Source of the DNA: Desulforadius tongensis
GTDB taxonomy: Bacteria; Bacillota; Desulfotomaculia; Desulfotomaculales; Desulfohalotomaculaceae
Length of the DNA stretch: 64,000 nucleotides
Assembly (NCBI RefSeq): GCF_016907915.1
Contig: NZ_JAFBCW010000002.1
Span: 1-64,000, forward strand
Direction of reading: 5' to 3'
Positions 27,601 through 39,990 of this stretch are shown here, piece after piece. Numbering within the stretch: position 1 is the first letter of the stretch; every line of letters starts with the position of its first letter. The notes beneath the pieces were generated by a model. That model was given only the letters and a program-made list of their open reading frames with translations. It had not been told where the DNA came from and ran no database searches. Position numbers and translations under genes: made by a program.

Positions 27601-28106
27601 CTCACCTGGTTGACGATAAAATACACGCCCGTTCCACCGGACCTTACTCGCTGGTTACCCAGCAGCCCCTGGGCGGTAAAGCCCAGTTCGGCGGCCAGCG
27701 GTTCGGTGAAATGGAAGTTTGGGCGCTGGAAGCTTACGGTGCCGCTTATACACTGCAGGAAATACTTACTGTGAAGTCCGACGATGTGGTGGGCCGGGTT
27801 AAGACCTATGAAGCAATAGTAAAAGGTGAAAACGTACCGGAACCGGGAGTTCCGGAGTCCTTTAAGGTATTGATTAAAGAGCTGCAGAGCTTGGGACTGG
27901 ATATTAGAGTGCTGTCGGAAGATGAAGAAGAAATTGTGATCAAGGAAACGGAAGAAGACGTTGACGAAGCGGCCAAAGATTACGGGTTGGATGCACAAGA
28001 AGGACCGCCTGCTGGATCAAATGACGACGGTTCCAATGGTGATGATGAAGGTGATGATGCGCTCGATTTGTCGGTTATGGAAAAAGATTTAGAGATAGAT
28101 GATTAA
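24693..28106 (+). CDS. rpoB: RNA polymerase beta subunit
   Basis: Catalytic core subunit, 1137 aa. It has the N-terminal lobes, the rifampicin-pocket block ([23 protein letters not shown] split around residue 405-425), the [13 protein letters not shown] motif and the [21 protein letters not shown] switch/clamp region near the end. The C-terminus is a long acidic tail (from about residue 1085). The ATG is fixed by an in-frame stop one codon upstream. rpoC follows after 38 bases. Confidence 0.98.
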   Translation: MVFPEKVGARVRWNFGKLKEVLQLPNLIEIQKDSYQWFLGRGLREVFHDISPIQDFTGNLVLEFLDYTLGEPKYSVEECKERDVTYAAPLRVKVRLINKETGEVKEQEVYMGDFPLMTEKGTFIINGAERVIVSQLVRSPGVYFTETVDPSGKKLYGATIIPNRGAWLEFETDVNDHLFVRIDRTRKIPATVLIRALGYGSDQQILELFDNDKNINETLSRDNTDTEEDALVEIYKRLRPGEPPTVESARSLLETLFFDPKRYDLANVGRYKIHKKLKHGVLYRYKNEENGAKEFDRYLQKEVPVEREYIRELTPEDIIETVRYLLGLMQGKGYVDDIDHLGNRRLRSVGELLQNQFRIGLSRMERVVRERMTIQDVDVITPQVLINIRPVVAAIKEFFGSSQLSQFMDQTNPLAELTHKRRLSALGPGGLSRERAGFEVRDVHHSHYGRMCPIETPEGPNIGLIGSLSTYARINDFGFMETPYRKVDKENKRVTDEIVYLTADEEEHVVIAQANAALDKDGCFIEERVNARRGHDILVVPVSKVDYMDVSPKQVFSVATSLIPFLEHDDANRALMGANMQRQAVPLLRPQAPLVGTGIEHKALRDSGAAVVAKRNGVVEKVTATEIRVRAEDGSLDVYKLLKFARSNQGTCINQKPIVDKGQKIYAGEIIADGPSSDNGELALGRNVLVAFMPWEGYNYEDAILVSEKMVKEDYFTSIHIEEYECDARDTKLGPEEITRDIPNVGEEILKDLDERGIIRVGAEVRPGDILVGKVTPKGETELTAEERLLRAIFGEKAREVRDTSLRVPHGEAGKIVDVKVFSRENGDELPPGVNQLVRVYIAQKRKISEGDKMAGRHGNKGVIARILPEEDMPFLPDGTPVEIVLNPLGVPSRMNIGQVLETHLGWAAKALGFHVATPVFNGASEEDIVESLRKAGLPEIGKITLYDGRTGEPFDNPVTVGYVYMLKLAHLVDDKIHARSTGPYSLVTQQPLGGKAQFGGQRFGEMEVWALEAYGAAYTLQEILTVKSDDVVGRVKTYEAIVKGENVPEPGVPESFKVLIKELQSLGLDIRVLSEDEEEIVIKETEEDVDEAAKDYGLDAQEGPPAGSNDDGSNGDDEGDDALDLSVMEKDLEIDD

Positions 28107-28144
28107 TAATCACCGGTAAAACCTGTTTAAAGGGGGAAAAATCC

Positions 28145-31100
28145 TTGCTGGATTTAAATAATTTTGACCGGATCCGTATTGGGCTGGCTTCTCCGGAGCA
28201 AATTAGGGCCTGGTCCAGTGGTGTGGTTAAAAAACCGGAAACTATTAACTACCGCACTTTAAAACCGGAGCGCGACGGGTTATTCTGTGAAAGGATTTTC
28301 GGGCCCACCCGTGACTGGGAATGTCACTGCGGTAAATACAAGCGGGTGCGTTATAAAGGCGTGGTTTGTGACCGCTGTGGGGTAGAAGTTACCAGGTCTA
28401 AGGTGCGCCGGGAAAGAATGGGTATTATCGAGCTGGCTGCTCCGGTATCACATATATGGTATTTTAAAGGAATTCCCAGCCGGATGGGATTAATACTGGA
28501 CATGTCTCCCCGGGCGTTGGAAAAAGTACTTTATTTTGTATCTTATATCGTAATAGATCCGGGCGAGACAAATCTGATTAAAAAGCAGCTGCTTACCGAA
28601 ACGGAATATCGTGAGTATTATGAGAAATACGGCGACAGCTTTAAAGCCGGCATGGGAGCAGAAGCCATCAAGGAGCTGCTGAAAGAAATTGATTTGGAGG
28701 AGCAGGCCCGGGAGCTGCGGCAGGAGTTAAAAGAGGTTTCCGGGCAGCGTAAAATTAGGGCTATTCGCCGCTTAGAAGTGGTAGAAGCTTTTCGCAAATC
28801 CAAAAACAGACCGGAATGGATGATTTTAGATGTGCTGCCGGTAATTCCGCCGGAGCTGCGTCCCATGGTTCAATTGGACGGCGGACGGTTTGCCACATCG
28901 GATTTGAATGACCTGTACCGCCGGGTTATAAACCGCAATAACAGGCTGAAAAAGCTGTTGGATTTAGGGGCACCGGATATTATTGTCCGTAATGAGAAAA
29001 GAATGCTGCAGGAAGCGGTGGATGCCCTTATTGACAACGGCCGCCGGGGCAGACCGGTTACCGGCCCCGGCAACCGCCCGTTAAAATCTTTATCTGACAT
29101 GTTAAAGGGCAAACAGGGGCGTTTTAGGCAGAACCTGCTGGGTAAAAGGGTAGACTATTCCGGTCGTTCGGTTATTGTGGTGGGGCCGAGATTAAAACTG
29201 CACCAGTGCGGACTGCCTAAAGAAATGGCACTGGAACTGTTTAAACCCTTTGTGATGAAAAGCCTGGTAGAAAAAGGGTACGCCCATAACATCAAGAGTG
29301 CCAAACGGATGGTGGAGCGGGTGCGCAGCGAGGTGTGGGATGTACTGGAAGAAGTAATCAGCCAGCATCCCGTTATGCTGAACCGTGCCCCCACCCTGCA
29401 CCGCCTGGGCATTCAGGCCTTTGAACCGATACTGGTTGAAGGGCGGGCCATTAAAATTCACCCCATGGTATGTACAGCCTACAATGCCGACTTTGACGGG
29501 GACCAAATGGCGGTGCACGTGCCGCTGTCCGCTGAGGCCCAGGCTGAAGCCCGGCTGCTGATGCTTTCGGCCCACAACATTTTGAACCCTAAAGACGGTA
29601 AACCGGTGGCCACGCCAACCCAGGACATGGTGCTGGGGTGCTATTACTTGACCATGGAAAAGCCCGGTGCCAAGGGCGAAGGAAAGGTGTTCCGGGATGC
29701 TGAAGAGGCCTTCATGGCCTATGACAACAAAGCGCTGTCGCTGCATGCCAAAATAAAAGTGCGCCGCAGCGGCGAGCTGCTGGAAACCACCGTTGGCCGG
29801 TTAATTTTTAATGAAGTTATACCGGATGGGCTGGGGTATTATAACGAAGTAATGGGTAAAAAGAAACTGGGCAGTATTGTCGATCAGTGCTACCGCAAAC
29901 TGGGTTATGCAGCCACGGCAAAACTGCTGGACGGTCTTAAAAAATTGGGTTACAGGTATGCCACCCAGGCCGGTGTGACCATTGCTATGTCGGATATTAC
30001 CATACCGGAAAAGAAAAAGGAAATTTTAGAGCGCTCTGAGGCCAAGGTTAATGAAATAGAAAAGCAGTACCGGCGGGGTTTAATTACCGATGAGGAGCGT
30101 TACCGCAAGGTTATCGGTGTGTGGACTAAAGCCACTGAGGAAGTAACCGAAGCTTTGATGGAAACGCTGGATAAGTTTAACCCGGTTTACATGATGGCCA
30201 ATTCGGGTGCCCGGGGTAATAAACAGCAGATCCGGCAGCTGGCCGGCATGAGGGGCCTGATGGCCGATCCCTCGGGGAGAATTATCGACCTGCCCATTAA
30301 GGCCAATTTCCGCGAGGGCCTGACGGTGCTGGAATACTTTATTTCCACCCACGGTGCCCGGAAAGGATTGGCCGATACCGCCCTGAGAACTGCCGACTCC
30401 GGTTATCTCACCAGGCGCCTGGTTGATGTGGCTCAGGATGTTATTGTTCGCGAAAGTGACTGCGGTACGGAAGAAGGTGTAACGGTAACCGAAATTAGAA
30501 ATGGCACCGAAATTATTGAAAAATTAGAGGATCGTATCGTAGGCAGATTCGCGCTGAAAGATGTTGTTCATCCCGAAACCGGCGAGGTGATTGTTGAGGC
30601 CGGCCGGGAAATAATGGAATGTGACGTTGAAAAAATTATCGCTGCCGGGGTAAAAGAAGTGACAATTCGCTCGGTGCTCACCTGCCGGACCCGGCACGGC
30701 GTGTGCAAAAAGTGTTACGGGCGCAACCTGGCCACCGGCCAGGAAGTGGATATCGGGGAAGCGGTGGGTATTATTGCCGCTCAGTCCATTGGTGAACCCG
30801 GTACCCAGCTGACCATGCGCACCTTCCACACCGGAGGTATTGCCGGGGACGACATCACCCAGGGTCTGCCAAGGGTAGAAGAACTGTTTGAAGCGCGCCG
30901 TCCCAAGGGGCAGGCTGTCATTGCCGAGAATGACGGTGTGGTTACAATTAAAGAAGTTAAAGGACGCCGGGAAATTGAAATTACCGGTGATGATGGAGAA
31001 AAAAGTACCCACCAGATACCCTACGGAATGCGCTTGAAAGTACAAGACGGTGACCGGGTTAAAGCGGGGGATGAACTGACAGAGGGTTCCGTTAACCCCC

Positions 31101-31624
31101 ACGACCTGCTGAAGATAAAAGGCCCCCGGGATACACAGCTGTACCTGCTGCAGGAGGTGCAGAAAGTGTACCGGATGCAGGGTGTGGAAATCAGCGACAA
31201 ACACATTGAGGTTATGATCCGCCAGATGTTCCGGAAGGTGAAAGTGGAAGAAGTAGGGGATACAGACCTGCTGCCCGGAGGTTTGGTAGATATATTTGAC
31301 TTTGAAGAAGAAAACCGCAGGGTGGAGGAAAACGGTGGAGAACCGGCAACCGCTAAACCGGTGCTGTTGGGAATCACCAAAGCATCACTGGCTACCGATT
31401 CATTCCTGTCGGCGGCTTCATTCCAGGAGACCACCCGGGTGCTTACCGAGGCGGCCATTAAGGGTAAAACGGATCCGCTGCTGGGCTTGAAAGAAAACGT
31501 TATTATCGGTAAGCTGGTGCCGGCGGGAACGGGAATGGCCCGCTACCGGGCTGTGGAACCGCTGGCAAGGGGCGGTAAAAACGCCGGCGAGGAAGCTGCT
31601 GTGGAAGAAGAAATAGATATTTAA
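28145..31624 (+). CDS. rpoC: RNA polymerase beta' subunit
   Basis: Catalytic core subunit, 1159 aa. It contains the zinc ribbon ([19 protein letters not shown]), the active-site NADFDGDQM loop, the bridge-helix/trigger-loop region ([27 protein letters not shown] preceded by four cysteines) and the C-terminal clamp. No large lineage insertion is apparent. Start is TTG, seven bases after GGGGG. Confidence 0.98.
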   Translation: MLDLNNFDRIRIGLASPEQIRAWSSGVVKKPETINYRTLKPERDGLFCERIFGPTRDWECHCGKYKRVRYKGVVCDRCGVEVTRSKVRRERMGIIELAAPVSHIWYFKGIPSRMGLILDMSPRALEKVLYFVSYIVIDPGETNLIKKQLLTETEYREYYEKYGDSFKAGMGAEAIKELLKEIDLEEQARELRQELKEVSGQRKIRAIRRLEVVEAFRKSKNRPEWMILDVLPVIPPELRPMVQLDGGRFATSDLNDLYRRVINRNNRLKKLLDLGAPDIIVRNEKRMLQEAVDALIDNGRRGRPVTGPGNRPLKSLSDMLKGKQGRFRQNLLGKRVDYSGRSVIVVGPRLKLHQCGLPKEMALELFKPFVMKSLVEKGYAHNIKSAKRMVERVRSEVWDVLEEVISQHPVMLNRAPTLHRLGIQAFEPILVEGRAIKIHPMVCTAYNADFDGDQMAVHVPLSAEAQAEARLLMLSAHNILNPKDGKPVATPTQDMVLGCYYLTMEKPGAKGEGKVFRDAEEAFMAYDNKALSLHAKIKVRRSGELLETTVGRLIFNEVIPDGLGYYNEVMGKKKLGSIVDQCYRKLGYAATAKLLDGLKKLGYRYATQAGVTIAMSDITIPEKKKEILERSEAKVNEIEKQYRRGLITDEERYRKVIGVWTKATEEVTEALMETLDKFNPVYMMANSGARGNKQQIRQLAGMRGLMADPSGRIIDLPIKANFREGLTVLEYFISTHGARKGLADTALRTADSGYLTRRLVDVAQDVIVRESDCGTEEGVTVTEIRNGTEIIEKLEDRIVGRFALKDVVHPETGEVIVEAGREIMECDVEKIIAAGVKEVTIRSVLTCRTRHGVCKKCYGRNLATGQEVDIGEAVGIIAAQSIGEPGTQLTMRTFHTGGIAGDDITQGLPRVEELFEARRPKGQAVIAENDGVVTIKEVKGRREIEITGDDGEKSTHQIPYGMRLKVQDGDRVKAGDELTEGSVNPHDLLKIKGPRDTQLYLLQEVQKVYRMQGVEISDKHIEVMIRQMFRKVKVEEVGDTDLLPGGLVDIFDFEEENRRVEENGGEPATAKPVLLGITKASLATDSFLSAASFQETTRVLTEAAIKGKTDPLLGLKENVIIGKLVPAGTGMARYRAVEPLARGGKNAGEEAAVEEEIDI

Positions 31625-31654
31625 TCAGCAGAGGGTGTGTACCGGTTTTACATG

Positions 31655-31685
31655 AGCATGGTGGAATGTATAGTTTCACCATGCT
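31655..31685 (+). terminator. Hairpin after rpoC
   Basis: AGCATGGTGGAA and TTTCACCATGCT form a 12-bp stem (one wobble) with a seven-base loop. There is no T run, so it may be a transcript-stabilising or weak terminator structure. Confidence 0.55.
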
Positions 31686-31702
31686 TCTAATCTATAAAAA
31701 TG

Positions 31703-31731
31703 TTGACAATGTAATGCCCTAGTGTTATTAT
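31703..31731 (+). promoter_or_regulatory. Promoter of the L7Ae-like/rpsL operon
   Basis: TTGACA and TATTAT with 17-bp spacing and an extended TGT. Transcription would start about 27 bases before the first ATG. Confidence 0.82.
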
Positions 31732-31764
31732 ATACAAGTGTGCGGATTTCTGGAGGTATTTATT

Positions 31765-32016
31765 ATGTCCTATGAGAGAATATCCAACGCTCGACAAAAA
31801 ACAGTAGGTGCCAAACAAACTGCCAAGGCGGTGGAAAAGGGTCGGGCCAAAGTTGTGTTTGTGGCTAAAGATGCTGAACGGCACGTTGTGGAACCGGTTA
31901 TCAGGGCCTGTAAAGCAAAGGCTATTCCGGTGGTTGAAGTGGACAGTATGAAGATGCTGGGAAAGGCGTGCAGTATTGACGTTCGCTGTGCCGTGGCTGC
32001 AATTCTTGAAGAATAG
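31765..32016 (+). CDS. L7Ae-like kink-turn RNA-binding protein (YbxF type)
   Basis: Small L7Ae/L30e-fold protein of 83 aa, related to B. subtilis YbxF, which binds kink-turn RNA. It has the typical KAVEKGRAKVVFVAKDAE segment and the IPVVEVDSMKMLGKA loop. The ATG has TGGAGGT upstream. It begins the rpsL-rpsG-fusA-tuf operon, the usual place in Firmicutes. Confidence 0.93.
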   Translation: MSYERISNARQKTVGAKQTAKAVEKGRAKVVFVAKDAERHVVEPVIRACKAKAIPVVEVDSMKMLGKACSIDVRCAVAAILEE

Positions 32017-32073
32017 CCGTTTGAGGCTTGTCATATTACAGTTTTTACTGGGGAAGGGAGGTGTTGTTTGGAA

Positions 32074-32448
32074 ATGCCGACCATTAATCAACTTATTCGT
32101 AAAAACAGGAAAATGGTAACCGGGAAGTCTGACTCACCGGCCCTGAGAGGCTGCCCGCAAAAGCGTGGTGTTTGCACCAGGGTTTACACAACCACTCCCA
32201 AGAAGCCGAACTCGGCTTTGCGTAAGGTGGCTAGGGTGCGTCTGACCAACGGTATTGAAGTAACCTCCTACATTCCTGGCATCGGCCACAACCTGCAGGA
32301 GCACTCAGTGGTACTGGTTCGCGGTGGCCGGGTTAAAGATCTTCCGGGTGTTCGTTACCATATTGTACGTGGTGCGCTGGATACAGCCGGAGTGCAGGAT
32401 CGCAACCAAGGGCGTTCAAAATATGGAACAAAACGGCCCAAAAAATAA
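32074..32448 (+). CDS. rpsL: Ribosomal protein S12
   Basis: 30S decoding-centre protein. The 124-aa sequence has PTINQLIRK and the streptomycin-relevant [12 protein letters not shown] and [13 protein letters not shown] stretches. The lysines where resistance changes occur are wild type. The ATG gives the standard N-terminus; a TTG two codons upstream is closer to the AAGGGAGGTG ribosome site. Confidence 0.96.
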   Translation: MPTINQLIRKNRKMVTGKSDSPALRGCPQKRGVCTRVYTTTPKKPNSALRKVARVRLTNGIEVTSYIPGIGHNLQEHSVVLVRGGRVKDLPGVRYHIVRGALDTAGVQDRNQGRSKYGTKRPKK

Positions 32449-32500
32449 AGAAGTAATTATAGTAAATAAATATGTTTATACTGCAAGATTATACCGATAA

Positions 32501-32995
<495 letters not shown>

Positions 32996-33007
32996 GGAGG
33001 ATAAAGT

Positions 33008-35080
33008 ATGGCTCGTAGGTTTCCATTAGAGCGCACACGCAACATAGGTATTATGGCTCACATTGACGCTGGCAAAACAACAACCACCGAGCGCATTTTG
33101 TTCTACACCGGTAGGGTGCATAAAATTGGTGAAGTGCATGACGGTGCGGCAACCATGGACTGGATGGTGCAGGAACAGGAAAGGGGTATTACCATTACCT
33201 CTGCTGCTACCACCTGTCAGTGGCGGGATCATCGTATCAACATTATAGATACGCCAGGCCACGTGGACTTTACGGTGGAAGTGGAGCGTTCGCTGCGCGT
33301 GCTGGATGGTGCTGTGGCGGTGTTCTGCTCAGTGGGGGGCGTGGAACCCCAGTCAGAAACTGTTTGGAGGCAGGCAGACAAGTATCGCGTGCCGAGGATT
33401 GCTTATGTAAATAAGATGGACCGCATTGGTGCTGATTTCTTCAGATGTATGGACATGATGCGGGAAAGATTGGGAGCAAACCCCGTAGCCGTTCAGCTGC
33501 CCATTGGCGCAGAGGATGAGTTTAAGGGGATTGTGGATTTAATTAAAAACAAAGCAGTTATATATGTAGATGATTTGGGCACCAGAAGTGAACTGTCAGA
33601 GATACCCGAAGAAATGAAGGATCTGGTGGAAGAGTACCGGGAAAAGCTGCTGGAAGCGGTGGCTGAAACCGATGAAGAGTTGATGATGAAATACCTGGAA
33701 GGGGAAGAACTTACCGAGGAGGAAATACGCCTCGCTGTTCGCAAAGCTACCCTGGCGGTGGAAATGATTCCGGTGCTTTGTGGATCTTCATTTAAAAACA
33801 AGGGTGTACAGCTGCTTTTGGATGCCATTGTTGATTATCTGCCGGCTCCCACCGATGTCCCTGCCGTTAGTGGAATCAATCCTGATACGGGGGAAGAAGA
33901 TCGCCGGGTGGCCAGGGATGACGAGCCCTTTTCTGCTTTGGCCTTTAAAATCATGGCTGACCCTTATGTGGGTAGGCTGGCGTTCTTCAGGGTATATTCC
34001 GGTAATTTGAAATCCGGATCATATATTTTCAACAGCAGCAAAGGCAAGAAAGAACGGGTGGGGCGCATTTTGCAAATGCATGCCAATCACCGGGAAGAAA
34101 TTGACGAAGTGTATGCCGGCGACATTGCTGCTGCTGTGGGGTTAAAGGTTACCGGTACCGGTGACACCTTGTGTGATGAAAAACACCCCATAATACTGGA
34201 AGCAATGGAGTTTCCCGAGCCAGTTATCGATGTAGCCATTGAGCCAAAAACCAAAGCTGACCAAGATAAATTAGCTGTTGCACTGCAGAAACTAGCTGAT
34301 GAAGACCCCACATTTAAAACGCATACCGATCACGAGACGGGTCAAACAATCATTTCCGGTATGGGTGAACTGCACCTGGAAGTTATTGTTGACCGTCTGC
34401 TGAGGGAATTTAAGGTAGAAGCCAATGTGGGCAGACCCCAGGTGGCGTATAAAGAAACCATCAAAAAGGCTGTTAAGGCTGAAGGTAAATTTGTACGTCA
34501 ATCCGGCGGCCGCGGGCAGTACGGTCATGTTCACATAGAACTGGAGCCCCTTGAGCCCGGCGGTGGTTATGAATTTGTGAACAAAATTGTTGGTGGGGTA
34601 GTGCCCAAGGAATATATTCCTGCCGTTGATGCGGGAATAAAGGAAGCTATGCAAACCGGGGTTCTTGCCGGTTATCCCATGATAGATATTAAAGCTACAC
34701 TGTTTGACGGGTCATATCACGAAGTGGACTCTTCTGAAATGGCCTTTAAGGTAGCCGCTTCCATGGCTTTGAAAGAGGGGGCTAAAAAAGCTGACCCCGT
34801 AATACTGGAGCCGATTATGAAAGTTGAAGTGGTTATGCCGGAAGAGTATATGGGCGATGTGATGGGAGATCTTAACAGCCGCCGCGGTCGGGTGGAGTCT
34901 ATGGATCAAAGGGGTAACGCGAAAGTTATCGTTGCCAATGTTCCCCTGGCAGAGATGTTTGGCTACGCCACTGAGCTGCGTTCCCGCACTCAGGGACGCG
35001 GGCAGTATACAATGCAGTTCTCCCATTACGAAGAGGTTCCTAAAAATATAGCCGATGAAATTATTTCTAAAAATGCTTAA
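33008..35080 (+). CDS. fusA: Elongation factor G
   Basis: Translocation GTPase, 690 aa. It has G1 AHIDAGKTT (residues 17-25), DTPGHVDF and NKMD, then domains II-V with the GRGQYGHV loop of domain IV. No truncation. AAGGAGG precedes the ATG. It is followed 32 bases later by tuf copy 2 in the tufA position. Confidence 0.98.
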   Translation: MARRFPLERTRNIGIMAHIDAGKTTTTERILFYTGRVHKIGEVHDGAATMDWMVQEQERGITITSAATTCQWRDHRINIIDTPGHVDFTVEVERSLRVLDGAVAVFCSVGGVEPQSETVWRQADKYRVPRIAYVNKMDRIGADFFRCMDMMRERLGANPVAVQLPIGAEDEFKGIVDLIKNKAVIYVDDLGTRSELSEIPEEMKDLVEEYREKLLEAVAETDEELMMKYLEGEELTEEEIRLAVRKATLAVEMIPVLCGSSFKNKGVQLLLDAIVDYLPAPTDVPAVSGINPDTGEEDRRVARDDEPFSALAFKIMADPYVGRLAFFRVYSGNLKSGSYIFNSSKGKKERVGRILQMHANHREEIDEVYAGDIAAAVGLKVTGTGDTLCDEKHPIILEAMEFPEPVIDVAIEPKTKADQDKLAVALQKLADEDPTFKTHTDHETGQTIISGMGELHLEVIVDRLLREFKVEANVGRPQVAYKETIKKAVKAEGKFVRQSGGRGQYGHVHIELEPLEPGGGYEFVNKIVGGVVPKEYIPAVDAGIKEAMQTGVLAGYPMIDIKATLFDGSYHEVDSSEMAFKVAASMALKEGAKKADPVILEPIMKVEVVMPEEYMGDVMGDLNSRRGRVESMDQRGNAKVIVANVPLAEMFGYATELRSRTQGRGQYTMQFSHYEEVPKNIADEIISKNA

Positions 35081-35112
35081 AAATTTCTGATTGATTAAGG
35101 GGGAATAGTGAA

Positions 35113-36315
35113 ATGGCAAAGGCTAAATTCGAGCGCACTAAGCCGCACGTGAACATCGGTACCATCGGTCACGTTGACCATGGTAAAACCACTCTTACTG
35201 CCGCCATTACTATTACACTGTCTAAGTCTTTTGGTGGCGATGTTAAGAAATACGACGAAATTGACAATGCTCCGGAAGAGCGTGAACGCGGTATTACCAT
35301 TAACACAGCTCACGTGGAGTATGAGACCGAAAAACGTCACTATGCCCACGTGGACTGCCCGGGACACGCTGACTACGTTAAGAACATGATTACCGGTGCC
35401 GCTCAAATGGACGGTGCTATTTTGGTGGTATCCGCTGCTGACGGTCCGATGCCCCAAACCCGTGAGCACATTCTGCTGTCCCGCCAGGTAGGCGTTCCTT
35501 CCATCGTTGTATTTTTAAATAAAGCCGATATGGTAGACGATGAAGAGCTGCTGGAACTGGTGGACATGGAAGTACGTGAACTGCTGAATGAATACGAGTT
35601 CCCCGGCGATGACACTCCCATTGTTGCCGGCTCTGCTTTAAAAGCTATGGAGTGCGGCTGCGGCAGCCGGGAGTGTGAATGGTGCGGTAAGATTTGGGAA
35701 CTGATGGATAAGGTGGACGAATACATTCCCACCCCTGAGCGTGACACCGATAAAGACTTCTTGATGCCTGTGGAGGACGTATTCTCCATCACCGGTCGCG
35801 GTACCGTTGCCACCGGTCGTGTGGAGCGCGGTATAGTTAAGCAGGGTGATGAGGTAGAAATCGTAGGTTTGGCTGACGAGCCGAAGAAGACCGTTGTAAC
35901 CGGTGTGGAAATGTTCCGCAAGCTGCTGGACTATGCGGAAGCCGGAGATAACGTTGGCTGCCTGCTGCGGGGTATCGACCGTAAGGAGATCGAGCGCGGC
36001 CAAGTGCTGGCTAAACCCGGCAGCATCAACCCGCACACCAAGTTTGATGCGGAAGTATATGTACTGACCAAAGAAGAAGGCGGCCGTCACACCCCGTTCT
36101 TTAACGGATACCGCCCGCAGTTCTACTTCCGTACCACCGACGTTACCGGTACAATTCAGCTGCCGGAGGGTGTGGAAATGGTAATGCCCGGTGACAACAC
36201 CAAGTTTACCATTGAGTTAATCACCCCCATTGCTATTGAAGAAGGTCTGCGTTTTGCTATTCGTGAGGGCGGCCGTACCGTAGGTGCCGGCGTTGTAACA
36301 GCCATTCACGAGTAA
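35113..36315 (+). CDS. tuf: Elongation factor Tu, copy 2
   Basis: Second tuf gene, downstream of fusA. The 400-aa product differs from copy 1 only at residue 4 (A for V) and 241 (I for M). The same C181/C183/C188/C191 insertion is present. The near identity starts about 20 bases upstream (TTAAGGGGGAA-AGTGAAATGGC) and ends right at the stop codon, where the flanks diverge. This pattern indicates gene conversion. Confidence 0.97.
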   Translation: MAKAKFERTKPHVNIGTIGHVDHGKTTLTAAITITLSKSFGGDVKKYDEIDNAPEERERGITINTAHVEYETEKRHYAHVDCPGHADYVKNMITGAAQMDGAILVVSAADGPMPQTREHILLSRQVGVPSIVVFLNKADMVDDEELLELVDMEVRELLNEYEFPGDDTPIVAGSALKAMECGCGSRECEWCGKIWELMDKVDEYIPTPERDTDKDFLMPVEDVFSITGRGTVATGRVERGIVKQGDEVEIVGLADEPKKTVVTGVEMFRKLLDYAEAGDNVGCLLRGIDRKEIERGQVLAKPGSINPHTKFDAEVYVLTKEEGGRHTPFFNGYRPQFYFRTTDVTGTIQLPEGVEMVMPGDNTKFTIELITPIAIEEGLRFAIREGGRTVGAGVVTAIHE

Positions 36316-36334
36316 AAACTGGTAGTATAAATTG

Positions 36335-36363
36335 GGAGGTGGGTATTCACAGCCCCCACCTCC
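36335..36363 (+). terminator. Hairpin after tuf copy 2
   Basis: GGAGGTGGG and CCCACCTCC form a 9-bp perfect stem. No T run follows, so read-through into rpsJ is likely. Confidence 0.5.
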
Positions 36364-36411
36364 TGTCATGTGTCTGCAGTAGTAATTAAAGGCACTAAAA
36401 GTCAACTGGTA

Positions 36412-36482
36412 GCGATGAAGTGAGAGGTTGCCTGAAAACAGGGGAATTTTCACCGAGTAGTCCGCTTCAATCGGGCGATAAG
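36412..36482 (+). other. Possible rpsJ leader element
   Basis: The gap between tuf and rpsJ holds GTGA...TCAC enclosing CCTG-AAAA-CAGG, then a short arm near TCCGCTTCAATCGGGCG. S10 operons often carry a leader used for L4 control, and I recall a similar GAGAGGTTGCC segment before clostridial rpsJ. Unverified; no promoter was recognised. Confidence 0.35.
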
Positions 36483-36494
36483 GAGGATGTATTG

Positions 36495-36803
36495 ATGAAA
36501 AAGCAAAAAATTCGCATTAGGTTAAAAGCATATGATCATCAAATGCTTGATCAGTCTGCGCTGAAAATTGTGGATACAGCAAAGCGCACCGGCGCTTCGG
36601 TGTCCGGTCCTGTGCCGCTGCCCACTGAAAAGACTATATACACCATTTTGCGTTCTCCCCACGTTAACAAGGACTCCAGGGAACAATTTGAAATGCGTGT
36701 ACACAAGAGACTGATCGACATTGTTGATCCCACTCCCAAGACGGTGGATTCATTAATGCGCCTTGACCTGCCGGCCGGGGTGGATATTGAAATTAAGCTT
36801 TAA
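36495..36803 (+). CDS. rpsJ: Ribosomal protein S10 (NusE)
   Basis: 30S head protein that also acts in antitermination with NusG. The 102-aa sequence [17 protein letters not shown] is standard. The ATG has AAGGAGG eight bases upstream; the adjacent in-frame TTG is less likely. First gene of the S10 operon. Confidence 0.97.
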   Translation: MKKQKIRIRLKAYDHQMLDQSALKIVDTAKRTGASVSGPVPLPTEKTIYTILRSPHVNKDSREQFEMRVHKRLIDIVDPTPKTVDSLMRLDLPAGVDIEIKL

Positions 36804-36911
36804 TTAAATTTGGCAAGTGAAACACCCGGGTCAGTGTTCCTGGGGTTTTAGAAAACGATTAAGTTCGAGCAGTTCGAACCGCTGATCGTGATACAGGAGG
36901 TGCTTGGAGCT

Positions 36912-37541
36912 ATGTCTAAAGCAATTTTGGGTAAAAAAGTAGGTATGACACAAATTCTTACACCTGAAGGCAAAGCTATCCCGGTTACTGTTATCGAAGC
37001 CGGCCCGTGTGTGGTAGTGCAAAAGAAAACTGTTGACACCGACGGGTATAACGCTGTACAGATAGGTTTTGGTTACAAACCGGAAAGACTGGTAAATAAG
37101 CCTTTAAAAGGTCATTTCGCTAAATATGGTGTGCGTCCCGTTCGTTATTTAAAAGAATTAAGAACGGATAATATAGATGAGTACCAGGTTGGTCAAGAAA
37201 TAAAGGCTGACATCTTTGCCGAGGGTGAGAAAGTGGACGTTGTCGGCACTTCAAAGGGACGTGGTTTTGCCGGTACCATCAAGCGCCATGGCTTCCATCG
37301 CGGACCTATGAGTCACGGCTCTAAAAATCACCGCCGGCCTGGTTCCTCAGGTGCGTTGGGGCCGCAGCGGACTTTTAAAGGTAAAAAAGCCCCCGGTCAC
37401 TATGGGGTGGAGCGGGTTACCGTGCAGAACCTCGAGCTGGTGAGAGTTGATGCCGAGCGCAACTTGATCGCTGTAAAAGGTGCTGTTCCCGGACCGCGGG
37501 GTGGCCTGATAATGATTAAAAACAGTGTTAAGGCCAAGTAG
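36912..37541 (+). CDS. rplC: Ribosomal protein L3
   Basis: 50S protein near the peptidyl transferase centre, 209 aa. It has [10 protein letters not shown] and the long extension with [30 protein letters not shown]. The ATG that gives [11 protein letters not shown] is chosen over in-frame upstream codons that overlap the AGGAGG site. Confidence 0.96.
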   Translation: MSKAILGKKVGMTQILTPEGKAIPVTVIEAGPCVVVQKKTVDTDGYNAVQIGFGYKPERLVNKPLKGHFAKYGVRPVRYLKELRTDNIDEYQVGQEIKADIFAEGEKVDVVGTSKGRGFAGTIKRHGFHRGPMSHGSKNHRRPGSSGALGPQRTFKGKKAPGHYGVERVTVQNLELVRVDAERNLIAVKGAVPGPRGGLIMIKNSVKAK

Positions 37542-37569
37542 CAGCCGGTAGCGAAAGGAGGAATAAGTG

Positions 37570-38193
37570 ATGCCCAAAGTAGCAGTTTATAATATTAATG
37601 GCCAACAGGTCGGCGAAACAGAGCTGAACGACAGCGTATGGGGTATCCAGCCAAACGAGCATGTGCTGCACGCGGCAGTGGTTATGCAGTTAGCCGGCCG
37701 GCGGTTGGGCACCCACGACACCAAGACTAGATCTGAGGTGCGCGGTGGTGGCCGTAAGCCTTGGAGACAGAAAGGTACAGGTCGTGCAAGACATGGTAGC
37801 ATTAGATCACCTATTTGGCGTGGTGGCGGTATAGTCTTTGGTCCTCATCCCAGGAGTTATAAGTATTCACTGCCCAAGAAGGTAAGACGACTGGCCATGA
37901 AATCAGCTTTATCCGCCAAGGTGCAAAACGGTGAAATCTTGGTAGTGGATAGTCTGACACTGGATCAGCCGAAAACAAAAGAAATGGTGAACATTTTAAA
38001 TAACCTGAATGTGAAAACCAAAGCTCTGGTGGTAACTGCCGAGCGGGAGGACAATGTTATAAAATCTGCCCGCAATATTCCGGGAGTTAAGCCTTTAAGA
38101 GCTGAAGGGTTAAATGTTTACGACATACTGCACCACGACAAGTTGGTCATTACTAAAGATGCGGTGGCCAAAGTCGAGGAGGTGCTGGCATAG
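37570..38193 (+). CDS. rplD: Ribosomal protein L4
   Basis: 50S tunnel protein and, in E. coli, autogenous regulator of the S10 operon. The 207-aa sequence has [19 protein letters not shown], the tunnel loop. The ATG is preferred to the adjacent GTG; AAAGGAGG lies upstream. Its stop overlaps the rplW start by one base. Confidence 0.97.
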   Translation: MPKVAVYNINGQQVGETELNDSVWGIQPNEHVLHAAVVMQLAGRRLGTHDTKTRSEVRGGGRKPWRQKGTGRARHGSIRSPIWRGGGIVFGPHPRSYKYSLPKKVRRLAMKSALSAKVQNGEILVVDSLTLDQPKTKEMVNILNNLNVKTKALVVTAEREDNVIKSARNIPGVKPLRAEGLNVYDILHHDKLVITKDAVAKVEEVLA

Positions 38194-38480
38194 TGAAAAA
38201 CCCCCGTGATATCATCATCAAGCCGGTGATATCTGAAAAAAGTACAGACCTGCTGGCTGATAACAAATATACTTTTTGGGTTGACAAAAAAGCCAACAAA
38301 ATAGAAATCAGACAGGCAGTGGAAAAGCTGTTTAATGTTAAGGTGGTAAAGGTAAACACCATGAATGTCAAGGGTAAAACCAAGCGTGTGCGTCAATACG
38401 TTGGTAAAACCCCGGATAGGAAAAAAGCTATCGTAAAACTCGCTGAAGGCGACAAGATAGAGATATTCGAAGGACTGTAA
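38193..38480 (+). CDS. rplW: Ribosomal protein L23
   Basis: 50S exit-site protein that docks trigger factor and SRP. The 95-aa sequence begins [16 protein letters not shown]. The GTG start shares a base with the rplD stop (TAGTG), and GAGGAGG lies in the rplD end, so translation is coupled. Confidence 0.97.
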   Translation: MKNPRDIIIKPVISEKSTDLLADNKYTFWVDKKANKIEIRQAVEKLFNVKVVKVNTMNVKGKTKRVRQYVGKTPDRKKAIVKLAEGDKIEIFEGL

Positions 38481-38493
38481 GGAGGGATGCCAG

Positions 38494-39318
38494 GTGGCGA
38501 TTAAAAAGTTTAAACCAACCTCCCCTGGTCGCCGCTTTGTAACGGTTTCGGATTTTGCCGAAATTACTAAAACCGAACCTGAGAAGTCCTTGCTGCAACC
38601 TCTGAAAAAAAATGCCGGCCGTAACAACCAGGGACGTATTACAGTAAGACACCGCGGCGGCGGGCATAAGAGGATGTACCGCATTATTGACTTCAAACGG
38701 GATAAAGACGGAATTCCGGCTAAAGTAGCCGCTATTGAATACGATCCAAACCGTTCGGCGCTAATTGCATTACTGCATTATGCTGACGGAGAAAAACGTT
38801 ATATAATTGCACCTAAAGATCTGCAGGTGGGAAGTTATGTTGAATCAGGTCCCGAGGCTGATATTAAAGTGGGTAATGCTCTGCCGCTGGCAAATATCCC
38901 GGTGGGTACCATGATTCATAATATTGAATTACACCCGGGACACGGCGGCCAGCTGGTGCGCTCCGCAGGCGCGGCAGCACAGCTGATGGCTAAGGAAGGC
39001 AAATATGTTACCATCCGCATGCCGTCTGGTGAAATGCGCTTGATTTTACAAACATGCCGGGCAACCATTGGCCAGGTGGGCAATGTTGATCATGAAAACA
39101 TTACCATTGGTAAAGCCGGTCGCCAGCGTTGGTTGGGCAGACGTCCCACCGTACGTGGTGTGGTAATGAACCCTGTTGATCACCCCCACGGTGGTGGTGA
39201 AGGCCGTTCACCCATCGGACGTCACCCTGTTACTCCTTGGGGTAAACCGGCACTGGGTGCACGCACCCGTAAGAAAAAGCATAGTGATAAGCTGATTATT
39301 AAGCGGCGTAAAAAGTAA
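38494..39318 (+). CDS. rplB: Ribosomal protein L2
   Basis: 50S subunit-association and peptidyl transferase protein, 274 aa. It contains [18 protein letters not shown] and the conserved [20 protein letters not shown] stretch with the essential histidine. GTG start with AAGGAGG 13 bases after rplW. Confidence 0.98.
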   Translation: MAIKKFKPTSPGRRFVTVSDFAEITKTEPEKSLLQPLKKNAGRNNQGRITVRHRGGGHKRMYRIIDFKRDKDGIPAKVAAIEYDPNRSALIALLHYADGEKRYIIAPKDLQVGSYVESGPEADIKVGNALPLANIPVGTMIHNIELHPGHGGQLVRSAGAAAQLMAKEGKYVTIRMPSGEMRLILQTCRATIGQVGNVDHENITIGKAGRQRWLGRRPTVRGVVMNPVDHPHGGGEGRSPIGRHPVTPWGKPALGARTRKKKHSDKLIIKRRKK

Positions 39319-39336
39319 TTAAAAGGGGGTCCAGAT

Positions 39337-39621
39337 ATGGGTCGGTCACTCAAGAAAGGACCATATGTAGATAAAAAACTTTTGGCCAGAATTGAAAAGA
39401 TGAACGAAACCGGTGAGAAAAAGGTTATTAAGACCTGGTCCCGCAGTTCTACCATTTTTCCTGAAATGGTAGGGCACACCATTGCGGTACACGATGGTCG
39501 CAAGCATGTACCTGTGTACATTACCGAAGATATGATTGGGCATAAGTTGGGAGAATTTGCTCCCACACGTACTTTCCGTGGCCATGGAGACCATACAGAA
39601 AGGTCTACTGCTCTTAAGTAG
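39337..39621 (+). CDS. rpsS: Ribosomal protein S19
   Basis: 30S head protein, 94 aa, beginning [15 protein letters not shown] with [16 protein letters not shown] near the end. The ATG has AAAAGGGGG upstream, close behind rplB. Confidence 0.97.
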   Translation: MGRSLKKGPYVDKKLLARIEKMNETGEKKVIKTWSRSSTIFPEMVGHTIAVHDGRKHVPVYITEDMIGHKLGEFAPTRTFRGHGDHTERSTALK

Positions 39622-39644
39622 TCCAGAGAGGGGGGCAATAAGTT

Positions 39645-39986
39645 ATGGAAGCAAGAGCTATTGCCAGGTACATTCGGATATCCCCGCGCAAGGTGCGTCA
39701 GGTGGTGGATTTGATTCGCGGCAAAGATATTAATGAAGCCTTGGCAATTTTAAAGTATACACCTAAGCGGGCATCAGAAGCAGTAGCAAAGGTAATTAAT
39801 TCTGCTGCAGCAAATGCTGAGCATAACTACGAAATGGATAAGGATAACCTGTACATTGCCGAAGCCTATGTGGATCAGGGTCCCACCCTCAAGCGCTATC
39901 GTCCCCGGGCCTACGGCCGGGCAGATATGAAGCGCAAACGCACCAGCCACATTACCGTTGTGGTAAAAGAGAAGAAGGAGGGATAA
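39645..39986 (+). CDS. rplV: Ribosomal protein L22
   Basis: 50S tunnel protein, 113 aa. It has [20 protein letters not shown] and the beta-hairpin with [20 protein letters not shown] with AGAGGGGGG upstream. rpsC starts five bases after its stop. Confidence 0.97.
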   Translation: MEARAIARYIRISPRKVRQVVDLIRGKDINEALAILKYTPKRASEAVAKVINSAAANAEHNYEMDKDNLYIAEAYVDQGPTLKRYRPRAYGRADMKRKRTSHITVVVKEKKEG

Positions 39987-39990
39987 CTTA

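Noticed and set aside
30524-31204. 226-aa reverse frame inside rpoC
   Set aside because: Fully covered by rpoC coding sequence with conserved motifs; no ribosome site and a shadow-like composition.
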